Origin: Amphiplicatus sp041740755
GTDB lineage: Bacteria; Pseudomonadota; Alphaproteobacteria; Caulobacterales; Parvularculaceae
DNA: 64,000 nucleotides
Direction: 5' to 3'
NCBI GenBank assembly: GCA_041740755.1
Contig: JBGSLM010000089.1
Location: 1-64,000, forward strand
The position numbers and the translations under genes are program-made. Each line of letters begins with the position of its first letter. Position 1 is the stretch's first letter. Below are positions 26,385 through 35,805 of this stretch, piece by piece. The notes beneath the pieces are model-generated. The model searched no databases, had not been told where the DNA came from, and was given only the letters and a program-made list of their open reading frames with translations.

Positions 26385-29225
26385 TTATTCCGCGGGTTCG
26401 ACTGCGATCTGGCGCATAGCCGGCAAAGTCTCTGCATATCGCCGCTGCCAGTCCGACCGATGGTTCGCCGGCGCTACTTCAACGGCTGTCACCTTGTATT
26501 CCGGACAATTTGTCGCCCAATCGGAATATTCTGTGGTGACAACATTTGCGCCGGTCTCTGGATGATGGAATGTTGTGTAAACGACGCCGGGGGCGACGCG
26601 CTCTGTGATATGCGCTCGCAGGGTGATTTCGCCCTTGCGGCTGTTGACCGAAACCCAATGTCCGTCGCGAACGCCCCGCGCCTCGGCGTCCGAGGGATGA
26701 ATTTCGAGCACATCTTCCTCGTGCCACTGCTCGTTCGCCGTGCGCCGCGTCTGCGCGCCGACATTGTACTGCGACAATATCCGGCCGGTCGTGAGAATGA
26801 GCGGAAATTTTCGGTTGGTTTTCTCCGGCGTCGGCACGAACTCGGTCGCGACAAACTGTCCTTTTCCGCGAACGAATCCATCTACATGCATAATCGGGGT
26901 GCCCTCAGGCGCCGCATCGTTGCACGGCCACTGGACGCTGCCCTTTTCATCAAGCATTTTGTGCGACACGTTCGCGAAGGTCGGCGTTAGCGCTGCAACC
27001 TCATCCATGATTTCCGCAGCGGACCCGAAATTCATTTCCGCATATCCAAGAGCATTCGTCAGCTTCTGCGTAACCAGCCACTCGTCCATGCCGGTCTTTG
27101 CTCTGATCGCCGGCCGGACGCGATTTATGCGGCGCTCCGCGTTGATAAAGCATCCGTCCTTTTCAAGGAACGATGTGCCCGGAAGAAACACATGGGCAAA
27201 GCGCGCAGTCTCATTCAGGAAAAGATCCTGAACGATCAAAATATCGAGCGCCTTCAGCGCCGCTTCAACATGCTGCGTGTTCGGGTCGGACTGCGCAACG
27301 TCTTCGCCCTGAACGTAAAGTCCCTTGAAGGATCCGCCGACTGCCTCGTCGAACATGTTGGGAATGCGATAGCCGGGTTCTTTATCCTGCGGCCGGCCCC
27401 AGGCCCTTTCAAACAGCGCGCGCGTTGCGTCGTCGGAAACGTGGCGATAGCCTGAGAATTCGTGCGGGAATGAACCCATATCGCAGGAACCCTGCACGTT
27501 ATTCTGACCGCGCAGCGGATTAACGCCGACGCCGCGCCGTCCGATATTGCCTGTCGCCATCGCTAGGTTCGCCATCCCCATCACCATGGTCGAGCCCTGA
27601 CTATGCTCGGTGACGCCGAGGCCGTAATAAATTGCCGCCCTTCCCCCAGCCGCGTAAAGGCGCGCGGCGGCGCGTATTTCTTCCGCCGGTACGCCAGTGA
27701 CGCCGGCGACGATTTCCGGAGAATTCTCGTCGCGCGTTATGAAGGCGAGCCATTCCCTGAACGAAGCCGTATCGCAGCGCTCGTCGATGAACTTATTATC
27801 CAGCAGCCCTTCGCGCGCAGCGACATTTGCAATTGCGTTGATGAGGGCGACGTTAGTTCCCGGCTGAAGCTGTAGATGATGGGCCGCCTCTATGTGCGGC
27901 GTCCTAACCAGGTCGATCGCGCGCGGGTCGGCGATAATGAGTTTTGCGCCCATTCGAAGGCGCCGTTTCATCTGGGACGCAAAAACAGGGTGCGCATCGG
28001 TCGGATTTGCGCCGATGATCAAGATGACGTCCGCTTCCTCGACGCTATCGAAATCTTGCGTCCCGGCGGATGTTCCATAGGTCTGTTTCAGACCGTAACC
28101 TGTCGGCGAGTGGCAAACGCGCGCGCATGTGTCGATATTGTTGTTGCTGAAAGCGGTGCGCACCATTTTCTGGACGACCCAGACTTCCTCGATTGTGCAA
28201 CGGGACGATGAAATTGCGCCGATGGATTTCCGCCCGTATTTTTCCTGCGTCGCTTTAAGCCGCGCCGCTGCAAAGCCGATCGCTTCGTCCCAGCCAGCCT
28301 CGCGCCATGGATCCGTGATCCTGTCACGGATAAGCGGTTTGGTGACGCGGTCTGGATGCGAAGCGTATCCCCAGGCAAAACGCCCTTTGACGCAAGAATG
28401 GCCGTGATTGGCCTTGCCGTCCTTGAACGGCGTCATGCGAATGACCTGATCGCCTTTCAGTTCCGCCTTGAATGAACAACCGACGCCGCAATAGGCGCAG
28501 GTTGTCAGCACCGTCCGGTCCGGAACGCCCCTGTCTGCGACCATCTTTTCCTGAAGCGTCGCGGTGGGACAAACATCGACGCAGGCGCCGCACGATACGC
28601 ATTCTGAATCAAAGAAATCGGCGCCGGAGAACGAGACCTTCGAATTGAACCCGCGCCCTTCTATTGTCAGCGCCAGCGTTCCTTGAACCTCGTCGCAAGC
28701 CCTGACACAGCGCGAACAGACGATGCACTTCGACGGTTCAAACTGAAAATAGGGATTGGAGAGGTCTTTATCCTTCCCGAAATGATTCGCGCCTTCATAA
28801 CCGTAACGCACATCGCGCAAGCCGACGCGCCCGGCCATTTCCTGCAACTCGCAATCGCCATTGTCAGAACAGGTGAGGCAATCCAGCGGATGGTCCGAAA
28901 TATAAAGTTCCATCACGCCGCGGCGCAGCTTCTGAAGCCGGGGCGTTTCGGTCCTGACCTTCATACCGGCGGCGACCGGCGTTGTGCACGACGCCGGCGT
29001 ACCCTTCCTGCCGTCGATCTCAACGAGACAAAGACGGCACGAGCCGAATGCGTTGAGGCGGTCGGTTGCGCAGAGCTTCGGGACCGACGTTCCAAGCGCC
29101 GCCGCAGCGCGCATGACGCTGGCGCCTTCCTCAATCTCAACTTCAAATCCGTCGATTTCGAGCCGGACTTTGCGCGCCGCCTTCGGGCGCGGCGTTCCGA
29201 AATCCTTTTCCTTCAGGATCGTCAT
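26385..29225 (-). CDS. fdsA: NAD-dependent formate dehydrogenase, alpha subunit
   Basis: Catalytic Mo-bisMGD subunit, 946 residues, oxidising formate to CO2. An N-terminal 2Fe-2S domain (GSCRLCLVEIDG), a His/Cys cluster segment (HPLDCLTCSDNGDCELQ) and two 4Fe-4S motifs (CIVCSRCVRAC, CVSCGACVDVCP) come first. The FDH 4Fe-4S motif CAYCGVGC and the Mo-ligand Cys in RVCHSPTGYG follow. The C-terminal molydopterin-dinucleotide domain includes YNVGAQTRRT. The Mo ligand is Cys, not selenocysteine. The stop-start overlap with fdsB is 4 nt. Confidence 0.96.
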   Translation of the reverse strand: MTILKEKDFGTPRPKAARKVRLEIDGFEVEIEEGASVMRAAAALGTSVPKLCATDRLNAFGSCRLCLVEIDGRKGTPASCTTPVAAGMKVRTETPRLQKLRRGVMELYISDHPLDCLTCSDNGDCELQEMAGRVGLRDVRYGYEGANHFGKDKDLSNPYFQFEPSKCIVCSRCVRACDEVQGTLALTIEGRGFNSKVSFSGADFFDSECVSCGACVDVCPTATLQEKMVADRGVPDRTVLTTCAYCGVGCSFKAELKGDQVIRMTPFKDGKANHGHSCVKGRFAWGYASHPDRVTKPLIRDRITDPWREAGWDEAIGFAAARLKATQEKYGRKSIGAISSSRCTIEEVWVVQKMVRTAFSNNNIDTCARVCHSPTGYGLKQTYGTSAGTQDFDSVEEADVILIIGANPTDAHPVFASQMKRRLRMGAKLIIADPRAIDLVRTPHIEAAHHLQLQPGTNVALINAIANVAAREGLLDNKFIDERCDTASFREWLAFITRDENSPEIVAGVTGVPAEEIRAAARLYAAGGRAAIYYGLGVTEHSQGSTMVMGMANLAMATGNIGRRGVGVNPLRGQNNVQGSCDMGSFPHEFSGYRHVSDDATRALFERAWGRPQDKEPGYRIPNMFDEAVGGSFKGLYVQGEDVAQSDPNTQHVEAALKALDILIVQDLFLNETARFAHVFLPGTSFLEKDGCFINAERRINRVRPAIRAKTGMDEWLVTQKLTNALGYAEMNFGSAAEIMDEVAALTPTFANVSHKMLDEKGSVQWPCNDAAPEGTPIMHVDGFVRGKGQFVATEFVPTPEKTNRKFPLILTTGRILSQYNVGAQTRRTANEQWHEEDVLEIHPSDAEARGVRDGHWVSVNSRKGEITLRAHITERVAPGVVYTTFHHPETGANVVTTEYSDWATNCPEYKVTAVEVAPANHRSDWQRRYAETLPAMRQIAVEPAE

Positions 29226-30787
29226 GGCGCTTGCTCCGATCCCGCGATCTTACGCCCTTTCGGCGGAAAAGCGAAGTCTTCAGGAAAGTGCCTGACGGCG
29301 CTTTGAACCGGAATCGGCGTCATGCCGCCCATTGCGCACAGCGAGCCGTCGACCATCAATTCGCAAAGGTCGGCGAGGACTTCCAAATTCTTCGCATGAT
29401 AGTCGCCGTCGCGAATGCGGTCCATCACCTCAACGCCGCGCACCGCGCCAACCCGGCACGGCGTGCACTTGCCGCAGGACTCTTCTGCGCAGAATTCAAA
29501 TGCGTAACGGGCCTGTTCCAAAAGATCGACGCCGTCGTTGAAAATGACGAGGCCGCCATGACCGACACCCGCACCAATCGCCGCCAGCCCTTCATAGTCA
29601 ATAATTGTGTCAAACAACGAAGGCGGCAGATAGGCGCCAAGAGGTCCGCCGATCTGAACCGCGCGGACCCGACGCCCAGATCTTGTTCCTCCGCCGATAT
29701 CTTCAACGAGATCGCGCAAGGTGAGGCCAAACGGCGCCTCGAAGAGGCCTGAATATTTAATATCGCCGGAAAGCTGGAATGGCATCGTTCCCGTCGATCT
29801 GCCGACGCCGATCGCGTGATAAGCCTTCGCCCCTTCCGCAATGATTGCAGGCGCGGCGCAAAATGAAAGCACGTTATGAACGAGCGTCGGCTTTCCGAAT
29901 AATCCTTCGAGCGCGGGCAGCGGCGGCTTCGCTCTCACCTCGCCGCGCTTTCCTTCGAGCGAATTGAGCAATGACGTTTCTTCGCCACAGATATAGGCGC
30001 CGGCGCCGACAAAAACTTCGAGATCAAAACGCTTTCCAGACCCTAGAACATCCGGTCCGAGAAGCCCCGCTTCATACGCCGCCCCGATCGCAGCGTTCAG
30101 AATTTCCGCAGCAACCGGATATTCAGAGCGCAGATAAATGTATCCTTGCGTTGCGCCGACTGCGATCCCTGCAATCGTCATTCCCTCGATCAGCAGGAAC
30201 GGGTCGCCCTCCATGATCATGCGATCGGCGAAAGTTCCGCTGTCGCCTTCATCGGCGTTGCAAACTACGTATTTTTGATCGGCCTTAGCGCCTTCAACGG
30301 TTTTCCACTTGATTCCCGCCGGAAATCCGGCGCCGCCGCGTCCCCTCAGCCCGGACTCTGCGATTTCGCCGCAAATATTTGCGGCAGTCATCGTTAGCGC
30401 CTTCTGCAACCCTTGGGCGCCGCCATGCGCGCGAATATCATCAACACTTTTTGGGTCAACGACGCCGCACCGCGCGAAAATCAGTCGCTTCTGGCGCCTG
30501 AAATACGGCAACGCCTCAATGGCGCCGACATATTTGGGGTGTGCTGCGAAATTGGGCGCGCCGGCGGCCGTCGTCAGTGTGGCGACATCTCCTGGGTCAA
30601 CCGGCCCAAAACCGTGACGCGCGCCATCGATCTCGACTTCTATGAGCGGCTCCAGCCAGTGCATGCCGCGCGAGCCTGTGCGGATGACTTTTGCTCCGCT
30701 TGCGGCAATCGCATCAGCCGTTTCATCCGCGCCCAGCGCGACAGCAACGGAATCGAGCGGAACAAAGTACGTTCGCGGCGCCGTCAT
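29222..30787 (-). CDS. fdsB: NAD-dependent formate dehydrogenase, beta subunit
   Basis: Diaphorase subunit homologous to NuoF, 521 residues. A thioredoxin-like N-terminal part without cysteines is followed by the FMN/NADH domain (GLRGRGGAGFPAGIKW, GAGAYICGEETSLLNSLEG) and the 4Fe-4S motif ESCGKCTPCRVG. It passes electrons from FdsA to NAD+. The ATG at 30787 overlaps the fdsG stop as ATGA; an in-frame ATG 18 nt earlier is less likely. Confidence 0.95.
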   Translation of the reverse strand: MTAPRTYFVPLDSVAVALGADETADAIAASGAKVIRTGSRGMHWLEPLIEVEIDGARHGFGPVDPGDVATLTTAAGAPNFAAHPKYVGAIEALPYFRRQKRLIFARCGVVDPKSVDDIRAHGGAQGLQKALTMTAANICGEIAESGLRGRGGAGFPAGIKWKTVEGAKADQKYVVCNADEGDSGTFADRMIMEGDPFLLIEGMTIAGIAVGATQGYIYLRSEYPVAAEILNAAIGAAYEAGLLGPDVLGSGKRFDLEVFVGAGAYICGEETSLLNSLEGKRGEVRAKPPLPALEGLFGKPTLVHNVLSFCAAPAIIAEGAKAYHAIGVGRSTGTMPFQLSGDIKYSGLFEAPFGLTLRDLVEDIGGGTRSGRRVRAVQIGGPLGAYLPPSLFDTIIDYEGLAAIGAGVGHGGLVIFNDGVDLLEQARYAFEFCAEESCGKCTPCRVGAVRGVEVMDRIRDGDYHAKNLEVLADLCELMVDGSLCAMGGMTPIPVQSAVRHFPEDFAFPPKGRKIAGSEQAP

Positions 30788-31263
30788 TTTCGCGCTCGCT
30801 GGCATGCGTCAAATGCAGCGGATATCTTTTCCGGTGAAGCCTTCGCCATCAGCTGGCCGCCGACCATGGCTGCGGGGCCGGCGGAACAAAGGCCGAGGCA
30901 ATAGACATGCTCAAGCGTCAGATCGCCAGAGGCGCTTGTCTTGCCAGGCTTTAGCGCGAGACGTTTTTCGATCTCGGACTGAAGCGCGCGCCCGCCTTGA
31001 GCCTGACAGGCTTCGGCGGCGCAAAGGCGGATCACTATCCTGCCTTTCGGCGCACGGGTAAAATCGGAATAAAAGCTGATAACGCCTTTGACCTCCGCGC
31101 GGGTCAGGTTGAACGCAGTCGCTGCGGCGGCTTCAGTATCCGGCGGCAGGTGGCCGATTCTCGATTGTATTGAACGCAGCGCCGATATCAGCCCGCCCGC
31201 TCGCCCGACAAAGGGCTGAATGAGGTCCGTCAGCGCGCCGATTGATAAAGGTTCCTCGCCCAT
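30784..31263 (-). CDS. fdsG: NAD-dependent formate dehydrogenase, gamma subunit
   Basis: NuoE-like 2Fe-2S subunit, 159 residues, first gene of the fds block. The cluster cysteines are in LCAAEACQAQGG and YCLGLCSAGPA. The ATG at 31263 (MGEEPLSIG) is chosen over one 36 nt upstream because the conserved domain begins soon after it; no strong Shine-Dalgarno is visible. About 116 bp separate it from the next gene upstream, which should contain the promoter. Confidence 0.94.
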   Translation of the reverse strand: MGEEPLSIGALTDLIQPFVGRAGGLISALRSIQSRIGHLPPDTEAAAATAFNLTRAEVKGVISFYSDFTRAPKGRIVIRLCAAEACQAQGGRALQSEIEKRLALKPGKTSASGDLTLEHVYCLGLCSAGPAAMVGGQLMAKASPEKISAAFDACQRARK

Positions 31264-31379
31264 TGGGCGATTATCACGACCGGTCGGCGCCCGCGTCAAG
31301 CACGGCGCCTTATTCGCAGTGCGAAGAGGAAGCCGGACAATCTCAGCCGTTAATGCGGCGGCAGGGTTGTACGTTACGT

Positions 31380-31664
31380 TCAGCCGGCCATGCGCGGACG
31401 ATGCGTCGACAGATATTCCCGCGCGAGACGCTGAGCCTCGGCGACTTCGTCCGGCGACATTTCGCGGGCAAGCTCGGCGCGGTAGGTCCGGGCTTCAAAA
31501 TTTCCCATCATCGCCGCAAGATTGAACCATTTATGGGCGTTGATCAGGTCAAACCGCCCTTCCTCGTCGCCAACTGACGCTTCGAGCCCCAACCGGTACA
31601 TCTCTTCGCTGCTCAAGATCGCCGTCGCTGACAAGAACGCATCAGCCTGTACTGTGATCGACAT
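31380..31664 (-). CDS. Small Sel1-repeat-like protein
   Basis: A 94-residue protein with a single Sel1/TPR-like helical hairpin (MYRLGLEASVG and AHKWFNLAAMMGNFEARTYR). I place the start at MSITVQADAF, behind a purine-rich AAAAAAGGGGCG stretch; the longer frame adds only basic residues. There is no signal peptide. Short Sel1 proteins of this type are common in alphaproteobacteria, usually without known function. Confidence 0.65.
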   Translation of the reverse strand: MSITVQADAFLSATAILSSEEMYRLGLEASVGDEEGRFDLINAHKWFNLAAMMGNFEARTYRAELAREMSPDEVAEAQRLAREYLSTHRPRMAG

Positions 31665-32009
31665 TTTTTTCGCCCCTTTTTTTCTTCGTCGCCGGGAGCA
31701 CCTTCCCGGATTAACCATGACGAATGTGAGAGGCTCGATGCTAAATTTGCGTGAACAAGAAGTTTCTGAGCGGTTACCGACCGCCTAACAAGAGGTTAAA
31801 GGCGGCTCGCCCGGCGACTGTCGTTGGGGTCTTAAAGTGATCTGTATACGGTATATATGCGCCGTCGCGGCGCGCGGATATTTCGCGGGATTTCCGCCGA
31901 AAAGTATTTTTCGCACTCTCAATCTTCGGCGATTGAACAATCGCCGGCGAGAGAATCGCCGCGCACACATGGCGCACGGCGACAGTCACAATCAAAAGCA
32001 GTCAGCGAC
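31665..32009. other. Intergenic region without a recognisable gene
   Basis: 345 bp between the Sel1-like gene and the lipoprotein gene. Short ORFs occur on both strands but show no domain, no codon bias and no good ribosome site. A locally AT-rich patch near 31840-31860 (GTATACGGTATATAT) could hold the promoter of the Sel1-like gene, which reads leftward. Confidence 0.4.
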
Positions 32010-32423
32010 TTATTGCTCGACAGGTTCCGCAGGCGGCTTTTTGACGAGCTTTTCGAACGAACCCATGCCGCAGGATCCAGCAGACATTCCCGACCCGTTA
32101 TCGACTATCCGGAGAAGCTCGTTCCGGCACAGCTGCCCGGTCGACGTCGAATATTCAAAGCGATTAAAACCGCTTGTCGCGCCGTTGCAACGGTTCTTCA
32201 GATCGCTGACGTAATACCCTGTTACGCCTGTCCGGATCAGCAAGGTTTTCTCATCGACCGCTTCGATCGAAGAAATCCGCGTGACGCTGAGACAGTTGAC
32301 GGTTTCGCCAGTTCGATCAAATTCGGCGAGCTTGGCCGCCGCGCTTTCGTCGATCCGTTCGGCGCTCGACGTCGCACATCCTGCGGCCCATATGAGGCCG
32401 ACAATCAAAGTTTTTTTGATCAT
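32010..32423 (-). CDS. Small lipoprotein, DUF6491-like
   Basis: A 137-residue protein. The N-terminal hydrophobic segment ends in the lipobox-like AAGC (Cys18), which suggests outer- or inner-membrane lipidation. The body contains VNCLSVTRISSIEAVDEKTLLIR, a tyrosine-rich YYVSDLKNRC and CGMGSFEKL, a pattern I associate with DUF6491 proteins of unknown function. The start at 32423 follows GGAGTGA. It lies downstream of gatB, separated by 91 bp. Confidence 0.7.
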   Translation of the reverse strand: MIKKTLIVGLIWAAGCATSSAERIDESAAAKLAEFDRTGETVNCLSVTRISSIEAVDEKTLLIRTGVTGYYVSDLKNRCNGATSGFNRFEYSTSTGQLCRNELLRIVDNGSGMSAGSCGMGSFEKLVKKPPAEPVEQ

Positions 32424-32514
32424 GTCATTCACTCCGATACGCCCGGGCCCGGCGCAACTATAGCGGGCCTTACCTTGAAAATCCATAATGGCAGGCAAGT
32501 AATTGACGGTCGGC

Positions 32515-33978
32515 CTATTCGACGCCGAGCTTCTTTTTCAAGATCTCGTTGACTGCGGCAGGGTTCGCCTTGCCGCCAGTCGATTTCATCACCTGCCCGA
32601 CGAACCAGCCGAAGGTCTTGGGCTTTTCCTTGACCTCCCGCGCCTGATCCGGGTTCGCTGCGATAATTGCGTCGATCGCCGCTTCGATGGCGCCGGTGTC
32701 GGTCACCTGTTTAAGGCCCCGCTCCTCAACAATTTTTTCAGGATCGCCGCCCGTGTCGAACATGATCGCGAATACGTCCTTGGCGATTCGGCCCGAGATC
32801 GTGTTGTTTGAAATGAGGTCGATCAGCTTTCCGAGCGACGCGGCGGAGATCGGCGAGGCGGATATTTCCTTGCCGCTCCTGTTCAGGGCGCCGAAAAGCT
32901 CAGTCGTCACCCAGTTCGCCGCAAGCTTTCCATCGCGGCACTTTGCGACCGTTTCAAAATAGTCGGCTTTCACGCGATCCTGGGAGAGAACGGCCGCGTC
33001 ATAGAGCGACAGACCATAGCTGTTCATGAAGCGGTGCTTTTTGGCGTCAGGGAGTTCGGGGAGGCTCTTCCTGATTGCTTCGACCCAGGCTGGATCAAGT
33101 TCCAGCGGCAACAGATCCGGATCCGGGAAATATCGGTAGTCATGCGCGTCCTCTTTCGAGCGCATGGTCCGCGTCTCGCCCGTCGCGACATTGAAAAGGC
33201 GCGTTTCCTGATCGATCTTTCCGCCGCGTTCCAGAACTTCGATCTGGCGGCGCGCCTCATAATCGACCGCCTGTTTCACATAGCGCATCGAATTGATGTT
33301 TTTCGTTTCCGTCCGTGTGCCGAGCTTTTCGCCAGGACGGCGGACCGACACGTTGACGTCTGCGCGCATGGAGCCTTCCTCCATATTGCCGTCGCAAGTG
33401 CCGAGATACCGAAGGATCATCCGCAGCTTGGTGAAATAGGCGGCCGCTTCTTCCGCCGAACGCATGTCGGGCCGCGAAACGATTTCCATCAGCGCGACGC
33501 CGGACCGGTTGAGGTCGACATAGGATTCCTTCGGCGACAGATCGTGAATCGACTTGCCCGCATCCTGTTCAAGGTGCAGCCGTTCGATGCCGACCGTGAT
33601 CACCTCGCCGCCGTCAAGCTCGACTTCGACCTCGCCCTCGCCGACGATCGGATCCTTGTACTGGGAGATCTGATAGCCCTGCGGCAGGTCGGGATAGAAA
33701 TAGTTCTTCCGGTCGAACCGCGACCAGTTGTTGATTTTCGCGTTGAGGCCAAGACCTGTCCTGATCGCCTGTTCGACGCAGAATTTGTTGATGACCGGCA
33801 GCATGCCGGGCATCGCCGCATCGACGAGCGATACGTTCTCGTTCGGCCCGGCGCCGTACTCGGCCGATGCGCCGGAAAAGAGCTTCGACTTCGACGAGAC
33901 CTGGGCGTGCACCTCAAGCCCGATCACGACTTCCCAATCGCCGGTTTCGCCCTTCAAGAGTTTGCGCAGTTCCGCCAT
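32515..33978 (-). CDS. gatB: Asp-tRNA(Asn)/Glu-tRNA(Gln) amidotransferase subunit B
   Basis: tRNA-binding and kinase subunit of GatCAB, 487 residues, which forms Gln-tRNA(Gln) and Asn-tRNA(Asn) by transamidation. N-terminal WEVVIGLEVHAQV, SKLFSGA, YFYPDLPQGYQISQY and the C-terminal helical/YqeY-like tail (TGGKANPAAVNEILKKKL) are characteristic. It follows the hydroxylase gene by 3 nt. gatA and gatC lie about 3 kb upstream on the same strand, with three unrelated genes in between. Confidence 0.97.
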   Translation of the reverse strand: MAELRKLLKGETGDWEVVIGLEVHAQVSSKSKLFSGASAEYGAGPNENVSLVDAAMPGMLPVINKFCVEQAIRTGLGLNAKINNWSRFDRKNYFYPDLPQGYQISQYKDPIVGEGEVEVELDGGEVITVGIERLHLEQDAGKSIHDLSPKESYVDLNRSGVALMEIVSRPDMRSAEEAAAYFTKLRMILRYLGTCDGNMEEGSMRADVNVSVRRPGEKLGTRTETKNINSMRYVKQAVDYEARRQIEVLERGGKIDQETRLFNVATGETRTMRSKEDAHDYRYFPDPDLLPLELDPAWVEAIRKSLPELPDAKKHRFMNSYGLSLYDAAVLSQDRVKADYFETVAKCRDGKLAANWVTTELFGALNRSGKEISASPISAASLGKLIDLISNNTISGRIAKDVFAIMFDTGGDPEKIVEERGLKQVTDTGAIEAAIDAIIAANPDQAREVKEKPKTFGWFVGQVMKSTGGKANPAAVNEILKKKLGVE

Positions 33979-33981
33979 TTT

Positions 33982-34644
33982 CTACTCCGCCCACATCCGC
34001 TTCAGGCAGGTGTGCACATGCTGAAGCCTGATGCGATTTTCCCATTCCATTGTTTCAGCCTCAAGCGCGTAAACTTCGTTTAGATCGTAAAGCAGTTCGC
34101 GCCGCACCGGGTCGCGGACTTCGCTTTCGATGAATGTGATTGCGACAAGACGCTCGCCGGATTCGAGCGGCAGCACTTCGTGAATTGTCGATGATGGGTA
34201 AATAACCGCCGATCCAGGGCGCCCCTTGATGCGGATCGGCTGCGAGCCGAGATGAATGGTAAGCTCGCCGCCAAGGCTCTTGTCGGGATCGCCGAGAAAC
34301 ACCGTGCTCGACACGTCAAACCGCATTTTCTGTCCGTTGACGACTTCATAGGCGGCGTCGCTGTGGCGGCCATAGCTCATGCCCGGCTGATATTTGCAGA
34401 TCATCGGCGGCGCCATGATTTTGGGAAGCGCGAACAAACGAAACTGTTCATTGCGCATGTAGGCGCTGAGGAGGAGCGCAGAGCTTTCCTTGTAACCCGC
34501 CGAATTGATGTCGATCTGAAAATTGTTCTTCGAAATATTGTGGGGGTTCGAGACTCTTCCCGCGGTGAAAGGCGCGGCAGCGGCGATCGCCCGGAGACGG
34601 TTCACTTCATCCATGGTCAGGAGATTGTCGATTTCTTTGAACAT
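33982..34644 (-). CDS. Fe(II)/2-oxoglutarate PKHD-type hydroxylase (PiuC/YbiX family)
   Basis: A 220-residue dioxygenase. The iron-binding facial triad is seen as H94 and D96 in YGRHSD and H155 in STIHEV. R165 in ERLVAIT is the likely 2-oxoglutarate-binding Arg. PiuC-type proteins often accompany TonB siderophore receptors, but none is here; instead the gene lies directly upstream of gatB and probably shares its transcript. The substrate is unknown. Confidence 0.88.
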   Translation of the reverse strand: MFKEIDNLLTMDEVNRLRAIAAAAPFTAGRVSNPHNISKNNFQIDINSAGYKESSALLLSAYMRNEQFRLFALPKIMAPPMICKYQPGMSYGRHSDAAYEVVNGQKMRFDVSSTVFLGDPDKSLGGELTIHLGSQPIRIKGRPGSAVIYPSSTIHEVLPLESGERLVAITFIESEVRDPVRRELLYDLNEVYALEAETMEWENRIRLQHVHTCLKRMWAE

Positions 34645-34656
34645 GGGCCTCTCCGC

Positions 34657-35412
34657 TCAGCTTGAAGACCTTGTAGCGCCCGTCCCGGCGCGCGCAATGA
34701 CGCCTTTCACCGCATCGAAGAGAAGTCGCGGGAATTGCAGCTCAAGGAAATGCGTCCCGCCCCGGACATGGCGAAATTCGACATCGGCCCCTTCGGCGAA
34801 GTACCCCTTGAGCGTTCGCGCATCCGCCATATCGACAAGGTGATCGGCGTCCCCGTGAAGGATCGTCACCGGCGCCGTCACTTCTTTGAGGCGGGAAAAC
34901 AAGGGACCGATCTGCGCCCGGCGGCCTGCAACCTCTGCTCTTGCGTGGTGGAGCGTCCTTGGCAGCAGTGACCGGACAACCGGCGCGCCGCCCAAATCGA
35001 CGAATGGCTGCACCCATGGGCGCGGCTCAGTAATTAAGGCGGCAACCGTGACAGCGCCTTTCACCTTGGCCGGAAAATCGATCAGCGCCTTTAGCGCCAG
35101 CTCCCCGCCATAAGAAACGCCAAGCGTGACGACTTTCTTTCCGTCTTCGAGAAAGGGCTTCGCCGCTGCAACCTGGTCGTCGAAATCGGGATAGGCTTTT
35201 ACATGTCCGCACCCATAACCCGGCCGCGCGAGAAGCACGACTTCAAGATCGGCGGGGGCGGTTCGGAGCACACGCTCAAAAAGATATTTCCGCGCCGGGG
35301 TTCCCGGAAAAATCACGACGCGCCAGTCGCAGTCGCGCTCGGCGATCCACGCCTGATTTTTGATCGGCGTGGAGAGCGGCGCGTCGTAGGTGATCGACCG
35401 GTAGAGTGTCAT
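34657..35412 (-). CDS. Alpha/beta hydrolase
   Basis: A 251-residue hydrolase fold. The nucleophile elbow is GVSYGG near residue 105. A C-terminal HGDADHLVDMADA segment carries the likely acidic residue, and His lies in RGGTHFLELQ. There is no signal peptide. It is not of the S-formylglutathione hydrolase type, so it does not fill that gap in the formaldehyde pathway. Its start overlaps the stop of the small phosphatase gene by 4 nt. The substrate cannot be told. Confidence 0.85.
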   Translation of the reverse strand: MTLYRSITYDAPLSTPIKNQAWIAERDCDWRVVIFPGTPARKYLFERVLRTAPADLEVVLLARPGYGCGHVKAYPDFDDQVAAAKPFLEDGKKVVTLGVSYGGELALKALIDFPAKVKGAVTVAALITEPRPWVQPFVDLGGAPVVRSLLPRTLHHARAEVAGRRAQIGPLFSRLKEVTAPVTILHGDADHLVDMADARTLKGYFAEGADVEFRHVRGGTHFLELQFPRLLFDAVKGVIARAGTGATRSSS

Positions 35413-35735
35413 CGAGCCAGATACCTCCCTGCTCGAACTTCAAGGAGCCGAACCAGCTCCGGCTGCATGAATTCAAATTCGTCGGGTATATCTAGGCAGA
35501 CCACACGCTTCGCGCCGAGATGTTTTCCGAATTTTCCGCGCAATCGGGTCAGGTGTGATTTCTCCATAACCAGAATAATGTCGGCCCAATCGATCTTTTC
35601 CAGCGAAATCGGCGTCGCCGCGTCGTTATTTAGCCCTCCTGAGTCAGTCTCTATTCCGGGCCAAGCAGCAAAGACTTGTTCCGCTGTCGGGCTGCGCAGC
35701 TTGTTCTGGCTGCAAATAAAAAGCGCTTTCAACAT
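35409..35735 (-). CDS. Predicted low-molecular-weight protein tyrosine phosphatase
   Basis: A 108-residue protein with the CX5R phosphate-binding loop at the N-terminus (FICSQNKLRSPTAE, Cys8 to Arg14). It matches the small predicted phosphatases (COG4551 type) that are shorter than classical LMW-PTPs and carry CLDIPDEFEFM instead of the usual DPY loop. It overlaps the downstream hydrolase gene by 4 nt and may belong to the gat transcript. The cellular target is unknown. Confidence 0.8.
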   Translation of the reverse strand: MLKALFICSQNKLRSPTAEQVFAAWPGIETDSGGLNNDAATPISLEKIDWADIILVMEKSHLTRLRGKFGKHLGAKRVVCLDIPDEFEFMQPELVRLLEVRAGRYLAR

Positions 35736-35805
35736 TGCTATTCAATAGGCGTCCGGCGAGATGAAAACACATCATTCGGGGGCTTGAGATTGGCGGCGCG
35801 GGCGT

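Noticed and set aside
33034..34083. 349-codon + strand ORF opposite gatB
   Set aside because: It mirrors the gatB frame; its product is Arg/His/Asp-rich with no domain, while gatB is conserved throughout.
34657..35412. S-formylglutathione hydrolase
   Set aside because: The alpha/beta hydrolase lacks the esterase-D-type motifs and is far from frmA, so it does not complete the formaldehyde route.
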